A stretch of DNA of 48,682 bases from UBA1219 sp045601425 (GCA_045601425.1 JAZRZP010000007.1:1-48682), one strand, 5' to 3'; shown: positions 7,274 to 15,381, counted from the first letter of the stretch. Numbers and translations: made by a program. The notes: generated by a model not told the origin, from the sequence alone.

Positions 7274-8157
7274 AAAAAAATTGGTTGAATGAAAAAAGTT
7301 CGTAACTTTGCAAAAATATTTAGGCGAGGGGGCTTTTCGGAAGTACTTCGCCTGCCACTCCCGAAAGAGAGTGGCATTTTTATTTTACCACAATTAGTTC
7401 TTTTTGTCCTTTTATCACACAGTAAAGTTTTTTTTGTGCGTTGACCGCCTAAATCGTGATATTTAATGAGTGATTCTTTTACTTTACTCAAGTCAAACAT
7501 TGAGCTGTCGTGAAAATATAGACAAAGGATATTTGAATAAATTCCAGTTCTGTTGTACACATTACGCAGTTGTTTACTTTTGCTGGAAATAATGTTGAAG
7601 ATGGTAGTATCGTCATCGGAAGTAACAGAGCGTATGTCCATTATTTTGTTGTCCAAATCTAAATCAAGAACTGGCAAATAATCTCCATTAGCGTCAAGTA
7701 TTTTTTCGTTTCTTAAAATTGCCCTGTGTCCCATATTGAACAATAGGTATTGACAAGCATTTTCCAAATCTGTGTTTGTTAAATTTCCGAAAAACCTTTG
7801 TTTATCGTTAGGGTGGGTTTCGTTATGCCCAATATGTTTTGCTTTTAAAGCACCGGTCTTTTTGTCAAATTTAACGTCTTTATAGTTTTTATCGTTTTTA
7901 AGCTGTTGATATTCTTTTTCTCTCTGGTATACCAGTTTTTGTTTTGTTGTATAATATTTGAAGCCATTCTTTGTAACTTTTCCGTTATCTTTCAAAAAAT
8001 AAGGCAACGTTCCGTTTTTGTTTGCGTTTGCAATGCGTTGTTCATTATCTGCAAGCCATTGTTTGAAATTTTGAGGTGTATCGGTTATTTCACGTTCAGA
8101 TTGAATTGTTCTGTCGCTTCCGTCAAGAATGTCCTCAATAACTTTTTTTTTGTTCAT
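7186..8157 (-). CDS. AT-rich ORF: MuF-like phage fragment with putative C-terminal nuclease/toxin domain
   Basis: The 323-codon frame is strongly AT-rich compared with rsmG and proS on either side, which suggests acquired DNA. The N-terminal part (PQNFKQWLADNEQRIANA, then GTLPYFLKDNG) resembles the segment before the toxin domain in MuF-type phage head proteins of gut Bacteroidota. The middle part (DYLPVLDLDLDNKIMDIRSV, later a hydrophobic LCLYFH strand) resembles a compact nuclease-toxin core, possibly of the barnase/EndoU/colicin/RelE-like group, but this is inference. The last 65 or so codons (7186-7385) read through the small-RNA locus and the plus-strand remnant, so the native C-terminus is probably lost or ends near 7386. 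No promoter, conventional start context or neighbouring immunity gene was seen. Confidence 0.45.
   Translation of the reverse strand: MNKKKVIEDILDGSDRTIQSEREITDTPQNFKQWLADNEQRIANANKNGTLPYFLKDNGKVTKNGFKYYTTKQKLVYQREKEYQQLKNDKNYKDVKFDKKTGALKAKHIGHNETHPNDKQRFFGNLTNTDLENACQYLLFNMGHRAILRNEKILDANGDYLPVLDLDLDNKIMDIRSVTSDDDTTIFNIISSKSKQLRNVYNRTGIYSNILCLYFHDSSMFDLSKVKESLIKYHDLGGQRTKKTLLCDKRTKRTNCGKIKMPLSFGSGRRSTSEKPPRLNIFAKLRTFFIQPIFFYSAISNLLNLPFADTIGKQDSSSCTLPL
7281..7310 (+). promoter_or_regulatory. Promoter of the candidate small RNA
   Basis: The TAACTTTG -7 element (7303-7310) sits in the extended context CGTAACTTTGCA. A TTG at 7281-7283 lies 19 bases upstream, the expected -33 spacing for Bacteroidota promoters. 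Confidence 0.65.
7316..7385 (+). ncRNA. Candidate compact structured small RNA, about 70 nt
   Basis: Directly after the promoter lie two strong hairpins and a T-tract with no room for a protein. Hairpin 1 pairs AGGCGAGG (7322-7329) with CTTCGCCT (7346-7353) over 8 bp, one of them a G-U pair, with a possible small inner stem (CTT/AAG). Hairpin 2 pairs TGCCACTC (7353-7360) with GAGTGGCA (7369-7376) and is followed by TTTTTATTTT, a clear terminator. The promoter-hairpin-terminator spacing suggests a discrete transcript starting near 7316. It runs antisense to the last 20-odd codons of the minus-strand ORF ending at 7186. No known RNA family was recognised. It could instead be a leftover leader and terminator of a lost gene. 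Confidence 0.55.
7353..7385 (+). terminator. Intrinsic terminator of the candidate small RNA
   Basis: An 8-bp GC-rich perfect stem (7353-7360 with 7369-7376) is followed by a T-rich tail from 7377. The minus strand has no T-run after the hairpin, so it works in the plus direction only. Confidence 0.8.
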
Positions 8158-8216
8158 TTGCTGTTGGCAAGACAGAAAATTGCCGTAGATGTGGCGGATT
8201 TGTCCTGTTGCACGGT

Positions 8217-8253
8217 AAAAAAAAGAGTTCCCGTTTTCGGGAACTCTTTTTTT
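8217..8253. terminator. Bidirectional intrinsic terminator after proS
   Basis: A perfect stem of about 16 bp (A-run plus GAGTTCCCG, 8218-8233, with CGGGAACTC plus T-run, 8238-8253) closes a TTTT loop. It lies 22 bases after the proS stop on the minus strand and also isolates the AT-rich ORF beyond it from proS transcription. Confidence 0.9.
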
Positions 8254-8274
8254 GTACTGCCGGAATTCTTCCGT

Positions 8275-9750
8275 TTAGTATGATCTTGCGAAAATGACTC
8301 TCCTATGCGAAGGCTTGCCAGAGTAGATGCATTTTCCTTCTTCTTCCACGGCATCGAAAGGAATGCAGCGTATCGTGGCTTTGGTTTCTTCCTTGATTCG
8401 CTCTTCCGTTTCGGTGGTTCCGTCCCAGTGGGCAAGGATGAATCCGCCTTTGGTGTCGAGGATTTCCTTGAATTCGTCCCAAGTGTCGGCCTTGCGAGTG
8501 TTTTCCTTGCGGTAGCAGGCGGCTTTTGCAAAAAGATTTGCCTGAATTTCGTCAAGCAGGTCCTTGATTTTTTTCTCGATACCGTCGAAACTGTAACTTG
8601 TTTTCTCCAAGGTGTCGCGGCGGGCCACTTCGGCAGTGCCCTGTTCCAAATCGTGCGGACCTATGGCAATGCGTACGGGAACACCCTTGAATTCATATTC
8701 GTTGAACTTCCAGCCCGGTTTGAAGGAATCGCGGTCATCGTATTTCACGCTTATGCCCATGGATTCCAGTTTGTGTTTTATCTCGTTGGCCTTTTCCGAA
8801 ATCGTCGGTAGCTGGTCGGCGGTTTTGTAAATAGGCACTATCACCACCTGAATCGGTGCCAGCTTGGGAGGCAGTACCAGACCGTTGTCGTCGGAGTGGG
8901 TCATTATAAGAGCTCCCATCAGACGTGTGGAAACTCCCCATGATGTGGCCCATACGTATTCTAGCTGGTTTTCGTTGCTAAGGAATTTTACATCGAAAGC
9001 CTTGGCAAAATTCTGTCCGAGGAAGTGCGAGGTTCCGGCTTGCAGTGCCTTGCCGTCCTGCATCATGGCTTCGATGCAGTATGTGTCCAAAGCTCCGGCA
9101 AAACGTTCGTTGGGTGATTTCACACCCTTGGTTACCGGCATTGCCATCCAGTTTTCGGCAAAATCGGCATACACATCGAGCATGCGTTTGGCTTCCGTTA
9201 CGGCTTCTTCCTTTGTGGCATGTGCAGTATGGCCTTCCTGCCAAAGAAATTCGGCGGTGCGGAGAAACATGCGGGTACGCATTTCCCAACGTACCACGTT
9301 GGCCCACTGGTTGCACATTATCGGCAGGTCGCGGTACGACTTTATCCAGTTCCGGTAGGTGTTCCAGATAATGGTTTCCGATGTCGGACGGACTATGAGC
9401 TCTTCTTCAAGCTTGGCATCGGGGTCAACCACAACGCCCTTGCCGTCGGGATCGTTTTTTAGGCGGTAGTGTGTAACTACGGCACATTCCTTTGCAAAGC
9501 CTTCCACGTGTTCGGCTTCGCGACACATGAACGATTTCGGTATGAACAGAGGAAAATATGCATTAACGTGACCGGTGTCCTTGAACATCTTGTCCAATGC
9601 TTCGTGCATCTTTTCCCAAATTGCATACCCGTAAGGCTTTATAACCATGCAGCCACGTACTGCCGAGGCTTCTGCCAAATCGGCGCGCGTAACTAGCTCA
9701 TTGTACCACTCCGAATAGTTTTCGGAACGTTTTGTGAAATCTTTTGCCAT
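8275..9750 (-). CDS. proS: Prolyl-tRNA synthetase (short archaeal/eukaryotic-like type)
   Basis: ProS charges tRNA-Pro. The 491-residue protein is the short form without the inserted editing domain. Visible class II motifs are motif 1 (VRGCMVIKPYGYAIWE, about residues 32-47), motif 2 (VVRWEMRTRMFLRTAEFLWQEGHTAH, from about 148) and motif 3 (LMGALIMTHSDDNGLVLPP, about 276-294). The anticodon-binding domain follows, and the C-terminal zinc-like domain retains two Cys (IRCIPF and GKCIYSG) and ends in RRVIFARSY. The start MAKDFTKRSENYSEWYN is typical. It is a single gene with its own terminator (8217-8253). A minus-strand promoter element lies at 9859-9852. Confidence 0.96.
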   Translation of the reverse strand: MAKDFTKRSENYSEWYNELVTRADLAEASAVRGCMVIKPYGYAIWEKMHEALDKMFKDTGHVNAYFPLFIPKSFMCREAEHVEGFAKECAVVTHYRLKNDPDGKGVVVDPDAKLEEELIVRPTSETIIWNTYRNWIKSYRDLPIMCNQWANVVRWEMRTRMFLRTAEFLWQEGHTAHATKEEAVTEAKRMLDVYADFAENWMAMPVTKGVKSPNERFAGALDTYCIEAMMQDGKALQAGTSHFLGQNFAKAFDVKFLSNENQLEYVWATSWGVSTRLMGALIMTHSDDNGLVLPPKLAPIQVVIVPIYKTADQLPTISEKANEIKHKLESMGISVKYDDRDSFKPGWKFNEYEFKGVPVRIAIGPHDLEQGTAEVARRDTLEKTSYSFDGIEKKIKDLLDEIQANLFAKAACYRKENTRKADTWDEFKEILDTKGGFILAHWDGTTETEERIKEETKATIRCIPFDAVEEEGKCIYSGKPSHRRVIFARSY

Positions 9751-9825
9751 CTGTTTTTATGATTTGATGATTTGACTGTTTATACAAAAATGTCGAAACC
9801 TTTCGCGTATTTCAAAAATTATTCG

Positions 9826-9833
9826 TATCTTTG
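9826..9833 (+). promoter_or_regulatory. Candidate -7 element for the Tyr/His-rich protein gene
   Basis: TATCTTTG in the context CGTATCTTTGCC, 67 bases before the chosen ATG at 9900. It points towards the proS promoter at 9852-9859, so the two initiation regions meet. Confidence 0.6.
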
Positions 9834-9851
9834 CCGAAAGATTTTTCATTG

Positions 9852-9859
9852 CAAAGTTA
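9852..9859 (-). promoter_or_regulatory. Candidate -7 element for proS
   Basis: On the minus strand the bases read TAACTTTG followed by CA, about 102 bases before the proS ATG. It faces the plus-strand element at 9826-9833 with only 18 bases between them. Confidence 0.55.
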
Positions 9860-9899
9860 CAAAAATATTGTAAATAAATTGAAACAAATGGAGGGTTTT

Positions 9900-11744
9900 A
9901 TGAAAACTGATAAATTTAAAGAATTGATTTTCAAATCATTCGGACTTTTAACTTTTGTTGGATTTTTTGCTTTTTCAACAAATGTTTCGGCTCAAAATTA
10001 CGACGAAACTTATTATTCTCCTTCAAAAAACGGGAAATCTGTCGAAAATTACACGCCGTTGACACAAAATGACACCGTTGTCATGGATTCGGTCAATGTT
10101 TTGGTAAACGGTGAGAAACCGACATCTCAGCAGTCCACCTATGTGGCCTACAATCCGGATGATTATTACGATTATGCATACTCTGCGCGTATCCGCCGTT
10201 TCCACCGCCCGGTTATGGGAATAGGTTACTACGACGGTTACTACACCAACATGTACTGGTACACCCACGACTTCGCAACTTGGGATGTGAGCATCTGTCT
10301 CGGTTACGACTGGTGGTATCCGTACTACGGTTACCGTCCGTACTACTATGGCGGAGTGGGCATCTATTACGCATGGAACTGTTGGAATCCGTACTACGAC
10401 TGGTGGTATTACAGACCCTACCATCACACATACTACCACCACAGCTGGTGCTATTGGAATCACCACCATCACTATCACCACCATCACTGGGGCGGTCACA
10501 GATACTACGACCACCATCACTATGCATGGCACAGCCACCACTACTACAATAGCTATGACCGAGGTTCGTTCTACTACGGACATCGTAACACGGGCGTGGC
10601 AGGTCGTTACGCAGGTAGCCGTTCGGTGGGTGGAAACAAGACTTTGGGCACACAGACCCGTTACGCAGGCTCTTCGGCCGGAAGAAGCGTGGCCTCGTCA
10701 CGCAGCTTCGGACAAAAATACGAATCGGCAACGAGAAACAGCAGCACACGTTATACTTCAAGCCTCTCGAGAAGTGAAAGCAACTCGTTCTCGGCAGCTC
10801 GTTCGGCATCGGCTGGCCGCGACTCAAGAGCTACCACCACAACACGCCGCAACGGCGTAGATGTCAATACCCGCACTTCTGCATCACGCGATGCAGGTGC
10901 AAGAGGCAGCCGTGCTACCACCACAACCACCGGACGTTACACCAGCGACAACAATCGCGGAACATCCTCTACAACCCGCACCAGCACGTCGACAACCGAC
11001 AACGGCAGGTCAGCAGTATCGGGCACAAGCTCAAGAAACTCCAACACCGTTGATGCAGGAGCAAGAGACAGCCGTACAACTACCACAACTACCGGACGTT
11101 ACACCAGCGACAACAATCGTGGAACAACCTCTACAACCCGCACCAGTACGACGACAACCGACAACGGCAGGTCAGCAGTGTCGGGTACAAGTTCAAGAAA
11201 CTCCAGCACCGTTGATGGCGGTACAAGAGGCAGCAGTACCACTGCAACCGGTTCAAGGATAGGTTCGTCGGTTTCCGGATCAGGCAGATACTCCAAACCA
11301 GCCGAAGATGTAACGGCAAGAAACAATCAGTATTCAACACCCGCCCGTACCGATAATTCGACAAGATACAGCAGCACGAGAAATTCTGCAACACAGTTCG
11401 GAGGAGAGTCCAATTCTGTTTCAACGAGCAGAAATTATTCGAGAAGCTCTAAATCTACATCGGGTTCGACGGATTACTCTACAAGCAGCAACTCGTCGAG
11501 CCGTTCGAGCAGCAGCTACTCATCGAGCAGCAGCCACAGCAGTTCACCGAGCCGTTCGAGCAGCAGCTACTCATCGAGCAGCAGCCGCAGCAGTTCACCG
11601 AGCCGTTCAAGCAGCAGCTACTCATCGAGCAGCAGCCGCAGCAGTTCACCGAGCCGTTCAAGCAGCAGCTACTCATCGAGCAGCAGCCGCAGCAGTTCGC
11701 CGAGCTATTCTGGTGGCGGTCGTAGCGGTGGCGGACGCCGGTAA
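9900..11744 (+). CDS. Exported Tyr/His/Trp-rich, Ser/Thr/Arg-repeat protein of unknown function
   Basis: The start is taken at MKTDKFKELIFKSFG (9900); the frame is open from 9831 but that adds residues before a clear signal peptide (cleavage near NVSAQ). The 614-residue protein has three parts. Residues about 85-235 are extremely rich in Tyr, His and Trp, including runs such as NHHHHYHHHHWGGH. Residues about 330-450 carry a 54-residue Thr/Ser/Arg repeat (DNA units 10896-11057 and 11058-11219, then a partial unit from 11220). Residues about 533-600 carry four copies of a 17-residue SRSSSSYSSSSS-type repeat (11499-11702). It ends in a Gly/Arg-rich tail. No catalytic motif is visible. A surface or envelope location is inferred from the signal peptide. 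Metal binding by the His cluster is a hypothesis only. Confidence 0.75.
   Translation: MKTDKFKELIFKSFGLLTFVGFFAFSTNVSAQNYDETYYSPSKNGKSVENYTPLTQNDTVVMDSVNVLVNGEKPTSQQSTYVAYNPDDYYDYAYSARIRRFHRPVMGIGYYDGYYTNMYWYTHDFATWDVSICLGYDWWYPYYGYRPYYYGGVGIYYAWNCWNPYYDWWYYRPYHHTYYHHSWCYWNHHHHYHHHHWGGHRYYDHHHYAWHSHHYYNSYDRGSFYYGHRNTGVAGRYAGSRSVGGNKTLGTQTRYAGSSAGRSVASSRSFGQKYESATRNSSTRYTSSLSRSESNSFSAARSASAGRDSRATTTTRRNGVDVNTRTSASRDAGARGSRATTTTTGRYTSDNNRGTSSTTRTSTSTTDNGRSAVSGTSSRNSNTVDAGARDSRTTTTTTGRYTSDNNRGTTSTTRTSTTTTDNGRSAVSGTSSRNSSTVDGGTRGSSTTATGSRIGSSVSGSGRYSKPAEDVTARNNQYSTPARTDNSTRYSSTRNSATQFGGESNSVSTSRNYSRSSKSTSGSTDYSTSSNSSSRSSSSYSSSSSHSSSPSRSSSSYSSSSSRSSSPSRSSSSYSSSSSRSSSPSRSSSSYSSSSSRSSSPSYSGGGRSGGGRR
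10896..11222 (+). repeat. 162-base in-frame tandem repeat
   Basis: Two near-identical units (10896-11057 and 11058-11219) and the start of a third encode a Thr/Ser/Arg-rich 54-residue segment with GRYTSDNNRGT and DNGRSAVSGTSSRNS. Confidence 0.9.
11499..11702 (+). repeat. 51-base in-frame tandem repeat, four units
   Basis: Units begin at 11499, 11550, 11601 and 11652 and differ at only a few positions (one CAC for CGC, TCA for TCG). They encode the Ser/Arg/Tyr-rich tail and are candidates for copy-number variation. Confidence 0.9.
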
Positions 11745-11793
11745 AATTCAAAGGGAACAATATTGTTGATTCAAATAAAGAGAAAACAAAAAT

Positions 11794-13272
11794 ATGTCAA
11801 ATATGAAACGCAAAATTTTAAACATTGCAGCAGTAGTGTTGTTTGCAGGCAGTGTGCAGGCACAACAATTAGATTCTTACATAACCGACATCTTCAATTT
11901 CAGTCAGTTGGGACTTGACGGAACAGCCTCGTATGTGGGCAGGGCAGGAGCCATCGGTGCATTGGGTGGCGATTTTACGGCAGCCAGCTACAACCCTGCA
12001 GGTCTCGGATTGTTCTATACTTCACAGATTTCGTTTACGCCCTCGTTGAACTGGGTCTCCGACAAAAGTTCCTACATGGGGTTGAATGAAAAATCCAATT
12101 ATGTCAGATTCAATATTTCGGATTTGGAAGCACTTATTGCAGTACCGCTGAAATCTGAAGGCTGGAGGGCATGGCAGTTCGGAATCGGCTTCAACAAGCT
12201 GAAAAACTTCAACAACAGGGTATATGCCGAAGGCGATTGGACAAACACATCGTTGGCAGATGCTTGGGTGAATGAAGCAGATGCAGATCCCGACAGGCTG
12301 GATCCGTTCGGAACAGCAATGGCATACGACACTTGGGTTATAGATACATTGTCCGGAGGAAGGACTTTCTTCAATAACTTTGCAGGTCATTCAAACCAGC
12401 TGTACCAGATTGAGCAGCTCACTGAGTCGGGTTGGGAGAATGAAATGGTACTTTCATTTTCGGGTAATTACAGCGATAAGTTGTACATTGGAGCCACAAT
12501 CGGAGTGCCGTTCCTGAACTACCACCGCACGGAAATATACCGCGAAACAGCCGGTACGACCGATGAATATTTTGACTACACTTCGGACAGAGACATGTCG
12601 GGAACAGGTATAAACCTGAAGTTGGGTGCCATTTACCGTCCTGTGGAAAATCTGCGTATAGGTCTGGCTTTCCATACACCTACGCTGTATGACATAGATG
12701 AAGTTTACGCAAATTCGCTCTACAACTACACGTTATCCCGTTCATACTATGCGGAATCTCCGGAAGGCGCCAGCACATTCTATTTCCGTACGCCCTTGAA
12801 ACTCATAGGCAGTGTGGCTGTGACATTTGGAAACATGAACTCTCCGGTGGCCGGAAGTCTCGACTTTGACTACGAATTCACGAACTACAACGGAATGGCT
12901 TTCAGAAACGGAGACGAGTATGAGACAGATCTTTACTATGAAGCATGGAAAAGCAACCTCAACAGAGTTATAGATCGTACCTACCAGCCGGCTCATACTT
13001 TCCGTTTGGGAGGTACGCTGAACATTAAGAAATTTGCACTCCGTGCCGGTTGGGCTCACACTACGAATCCGTATAAAGAAGGTACCGGACTTGATGCAAG
13101 TTCGACAATGTTGTCGGCAGGTGTAGGTTTCCAGAGCAAAGTCGTATTTTTGGATTTTGCCTATGCCAACATTTCTCAAAGAGACGAATTTACCTTGATT
13201 GATCCCACGGAATGCCTCTCGGTATCGAGAAAGAATAATATTTTCGTACTCACATTCGGTTTGAAATTTTAA
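11794..13272 (+). CDS. Outer membrane transport protein, OMPP1/FadL/TodX family
   Basis: The 492-residue protein has a signal peptide (cleavage near VQAQQ; ATG at 11803 is an alternative start). The segment ASYVGRAGAIGALGGDFTAASYNPAGLG (from about residue 47) is the N-terminal hatch signature of FadL-type barrels. Alternating hydrophobic strands rich in Tyr and Trp follow, ending in ...VLTFGLKF with a C-terminal Phe, as expected of an outer membrane barrel. By family knowledge these channels take up hydrophobic compounds; the substrate here is unknown. It follows the Tyr/His-rich gene by 49 bases with no terminator seen between them, so co-transcription is plausible. A terminator follows at 13296-13330. 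Confidence 0.85.
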   Translation: MSNMKRKILNIAAVVLFAGSVQAQQLDSYITDIFNFSQLGLDGTASYVGRAGAIGALGGDFTAASYNPAGLGLFYTSQISFTPSLNWVSDKSSYMGLNEKSNYVRFNISDLEALIAVPLKSEGWRAWQFGIGFNKLKNFNNRVYAEGDWTNTSLADAWVNEADADPDRLDPFGTAMAYDTWVIDTLSGGRTFFNNFAGHSNQLYQIEQLTESGWENEMVLSFSGNYSDKLYIGATIGVPFLNYHRTEIYRETAGTTDEYFDYTSDRDMSGTGINLKLGAIYRPVENLRIGLAFHTPTLYDIDEVYANSLYNYTLSRSYYAESPEGASTFYFRTPLKLIGSVAVTFGNMNSPVAGSLDFDYEFTNYNGMAFRNGDEYETDLYYEAWKSNLNRVIDRTYQPAHTFRLGGTLNIKKFALRAGWAHTTNPYKEGTGLDASSTMLSAGVGFQSKVVFLDFAYANISQRDEFTLIDPTECLSVSRKNNIFVLTFGLKF

Positions 13273-13295
13273 TAGTACATTTCATTTTATTTACA

Positions 13296-13330
13296 ACGGT
13301 CGGGGAAATTTTTTCTCCGGCTGTTTTTTT
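13296..13330 (+). terminator. Intrinsic terminator after the FadL-type gene
   Basis: An 11-bp stem with some G-T pairs (13296-13306 with 13314-13324) is followed by seven T. It separates the FadL-type gene from the exbB-exbD-tonB cluster. Confidence 0.7.
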
Positions 13331-13422
13331 GTAAAACTAACATTCGTATGTTGATATGATTTGCCGGAGACAAATGGGTAAGTGAAATAAAAATAGTAAT
13401 TTAGCAGAAAATTTCATACAAT

Positions 13423-14142
13423 ATGTTTAAAGGTATTTTATTGTTAATCAATGGATTAGATAGTGTTGCAGGGTCAGCGGCAGATGTAGCGGCGACTCAG
13501 CAAGAAGTTACTACCGAAAAAATTCAGCTGCTGGATTTGGTTCAACAGGGCGGATGGATAATGATAATTCTGGCCGTTTTGCTGACATTGTGCATATACA
13601 TATTCATAGAAAGGTATGTGACATTGAATCGTGTAATAAAGGCCGATTCGTCGCAGTTCATGAACAACATACGCGGCTACATACATTCCGGTGACGTGGA
13701 AGGAGCAAGGGCTTTGGCAAAATCGACGGATTCTTCCATAGCAAGAATGATAGACAAGGGTCTTTCCCGTTTGGGACGCCCACTTGGAGACATACAGACC
13801 GTGGTTGAAAACAGCGGGAAACTGGAAGTTTCGAGCCTTGAAAAACGTGTTTCGCTGATAGCCACAGTGGCAAGTTTGGGACCCATGATAGGATTCCTCG
13901 GAACAGTAACCGGCATGATCAAGGCTTTTTTCGACATGGCTCATGCAGGTAACAATATTGACATTGAACTGCTCGCAGGCGGTATTTATGAAGCAATGGT
14001 GACAACCGTGGGCGGTTTGATAGTCGGAATCATTGCGTATTTTCTTTACAATCTGGTGGTGAGCAAGATAAACAGCGTGGTTTTTGTGCTTGAAGCCCGT
14101 ACAATGGAATTCATGGATTTGCTCAACGAACCTGCCGATTAA
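13423..14142 (+). CDS. exbB: ExbB/TolQ/MotA-type proton channel
   Basis: The 239-residue inner membrane protein has three clear transmembrane segments: IMIILAVLLTLCIYIFI (about residues 46-62), the segment around TVASLGPMIGFLGTVTGMIKAFF (about 147-170), and TVGGLIVGIIAYFLYNLV (about 192-210). The second and third segments carry the conserved MotA/ExbB signature. With ExbD it couples the proton gradient to TonB-driven uptake through the outer membrane. It is the first of three closely spaced genes (exbB-exbD 10 bases, exbD-tonB 8 bases). Confidence 0.93.
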   Translation: MFKGILLLINGLDSVAGSAADVAATQQEVTTEKIQLLDLVQQGGWIMIILAVLLTLCIYIFIERYVTLNRVIKADSSQFMNNIRGYIHSGDVEGARALAKSTDSSIARMIDKGLSRLGRPLGDIQTVVENSGKLEVSSLEKRVSLIATVASLGPMIGFLGTVTGMIKAFFDMAHAGNNIDIELLAGGIYEAMVTTVGGLIVGIIAYFLYNLVVSKINSVVFVLEARTMEFMDLLNEPAD

Positions 14143-14152
14143 ATTTTGAATT

Positions 14153-14563
14153 ATGATACAGAGCCAAAATCAGATAAGGATAGAGTCCAACAGTTCGACG
14201 ATGTCGGATTTGGTGTTTCTGTTGCTCATATTCTTCATGATAACGTCGACACTGATAAGTCCGAATGCAGTTAAGCTCCTTCTTCCCGAAAGTTCTAGCA
14301 AGACAATGGCAAAGCAGAACGTGACGGTGTATATCGACGAAAGTAATGCATTCTATGTAGGAGAACAGCCTGCTTCAGTGGAGACACTGGAACCCATGAT
14401 AGAAAGCGGCATTGAGGCCGGCATACAAGATGCATGCGTAGTGCTTCGTTCCGACAAGACCGTTCCGGTGCAATATGTTGTAAATGTGATAGATGCTGTA
14501 AATGCGATAAACGAACGCACAGGTTCGCAGCACAAAGTGATTCTGGCAACAAGTCCTAAATAA
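14153..14563 (+). CDS. exbD: ExbD/TolR-type biopolymer transport protein
   Basis: The 136-residue protein has one N-terminal transmembrane segment (MSDLVFLLLIFFMITSTL, about residues 18-35) preceded by polar sequence. The conserved Asp in SDLVFLLLIFFM is the proton-path residue of the family. A periplasmic domain follows, with the late motif VVLRSDKTVPVQYVVNVIDA. It works with ExbB and TonB. Confidence 0.93.
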   Translation: MIQSQNQIRIESNSSTMSDLVFLLLIFFMITSTLISPNAVKLLLPESSSKTMAKQNVTVYIDESNAFYVGEQPASVETLEPMIESGIEAGIQDACVVLRSDKTVPVQYVVNVIDAVNAINERTGSQHKVILATSPK

Positions 14564-14571
14564 GCAAGATT

Positions 14572-15381
14572 ATGGGAAGACGTAGCAGAGCAGAAAAAAA
14601 TGCAGTGATTAAGGCGGTCGTGGGTACATTACTTTTGATGGCTTTGATTGTGGTGCTTTGTCTTTTGTTAGGATTGAGTTATCAGAATCCTCCACCCGAT
14701 GAACAGGGTGTGGAAGTGAATCTCGGTGATTCTGATTTCGGTTTGGGAGAGAATCCAGACCCCCAAGAGTCGGAGACGGAGTCGGTTACGCCTACGGCAC
14801 CTTCGCCTGTTGCCGAGAACGTGAGTACCCAGAAAACTGAGACTTCCGTGGCGATGAACACCAAAAAGGAAGTTACTCCACAAAAGGTGGAACCCAAGGT
14901 AGAACCCAAAAAGGAAGAAGTAAAGAAAGAACCTGAAATAAACAAGAAAGCCTTGTTTCCGGGCAAGAAAAAATCGCAGGGAGGAGGCAGTGAGGGCGTT
15001 ACATCCGGAGAAGGCAATCAGGGAAAAGCCGGCGGCAATCCGAATTCTACCCGCTACGACGGCAATCCGGGCAACGGCGGTAGCGGCAACGGCGGCAGCG
15101 GCAACGGTACCGGATATTCCTTGAAAGGAAGAACGGCAAGCAAACTGCCAAGTCCGAACTACAACTCATCCAAAGAAGGAAAGGTGGTGGTGAAAATATG
15201 GGTTGACCGAAACGGCAATGTGGTAAAGGCAGAACCCGGCATACAGGGTTCCACTACCACCGATGCACGCCTTTTGGAACAGGCCAAGCGGGCCGCCATG
15301 CAATCCAAGTTTTCTTCCGATCCCAATGCTATGGAACAGCAGGTTGGTACCATAACCTATATTTTCAGAAAGAATAATTAG
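14572..15381 (+). CDS. tonB: TonB-like energy transducer
   Basis: The 269-residue protein has a basic N-terminus and one transmembrane segment (about residues 14-36). A long periplasmic linker rich in Glu, Lys, Pro and Gly follows: PKVEPKKEEVKKEPE near 105-125 and repeated GNGGSGN near 165-180. The C-terminal TonB domain is marked by VVVKIWVDRNGNVVKAEPG (about 205-223) and ends TITYIFRKNN. The linker and domain order are typical. It presumably energises TonB-dependent receptors elsewhere in the genome, since none is in this window. The stop is 11 bases before truA, so truA may share the transcript. Confidence 0.9.
   Translation: MGRRSRAEKNAVIKAVVGTLLLMALIVVLCLLLGLSYQNPPPDEQGVEVNLGDSDFGLGENPDPQESETESVTPTAPSPVAENVSTQKTETSVAMNTKKEVTPQKVEPKVEPKKEEVKKEPEINKKALFPGKKKSQGGGSEGVTSGEGNQGKAGGNPNSTRYDGNPGNGGSGNGGSGNGTGYSLKGRTASKLPSPNYNSSKEGKVVVKIWVDRNGNVVKAEPGIQGSTTTDARLLEQAKRAAMQSKFSSDPNAMEQQVGTITYIFRKNN

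Noticed and set aside
10023..10583. Val-rich minus-strand frame opposite the His/Tyr-rich region
   Set aside because: It is the direct complement of His and Tyr codons, with no promoter or start context.
11479..11760. Cys-rich minus-strand frame with CCGCCSMSSCC repeats
   Set aside because: It is the complement of the Ser/Arg repeat array of the plus-strand gene and is created by repeat codons.
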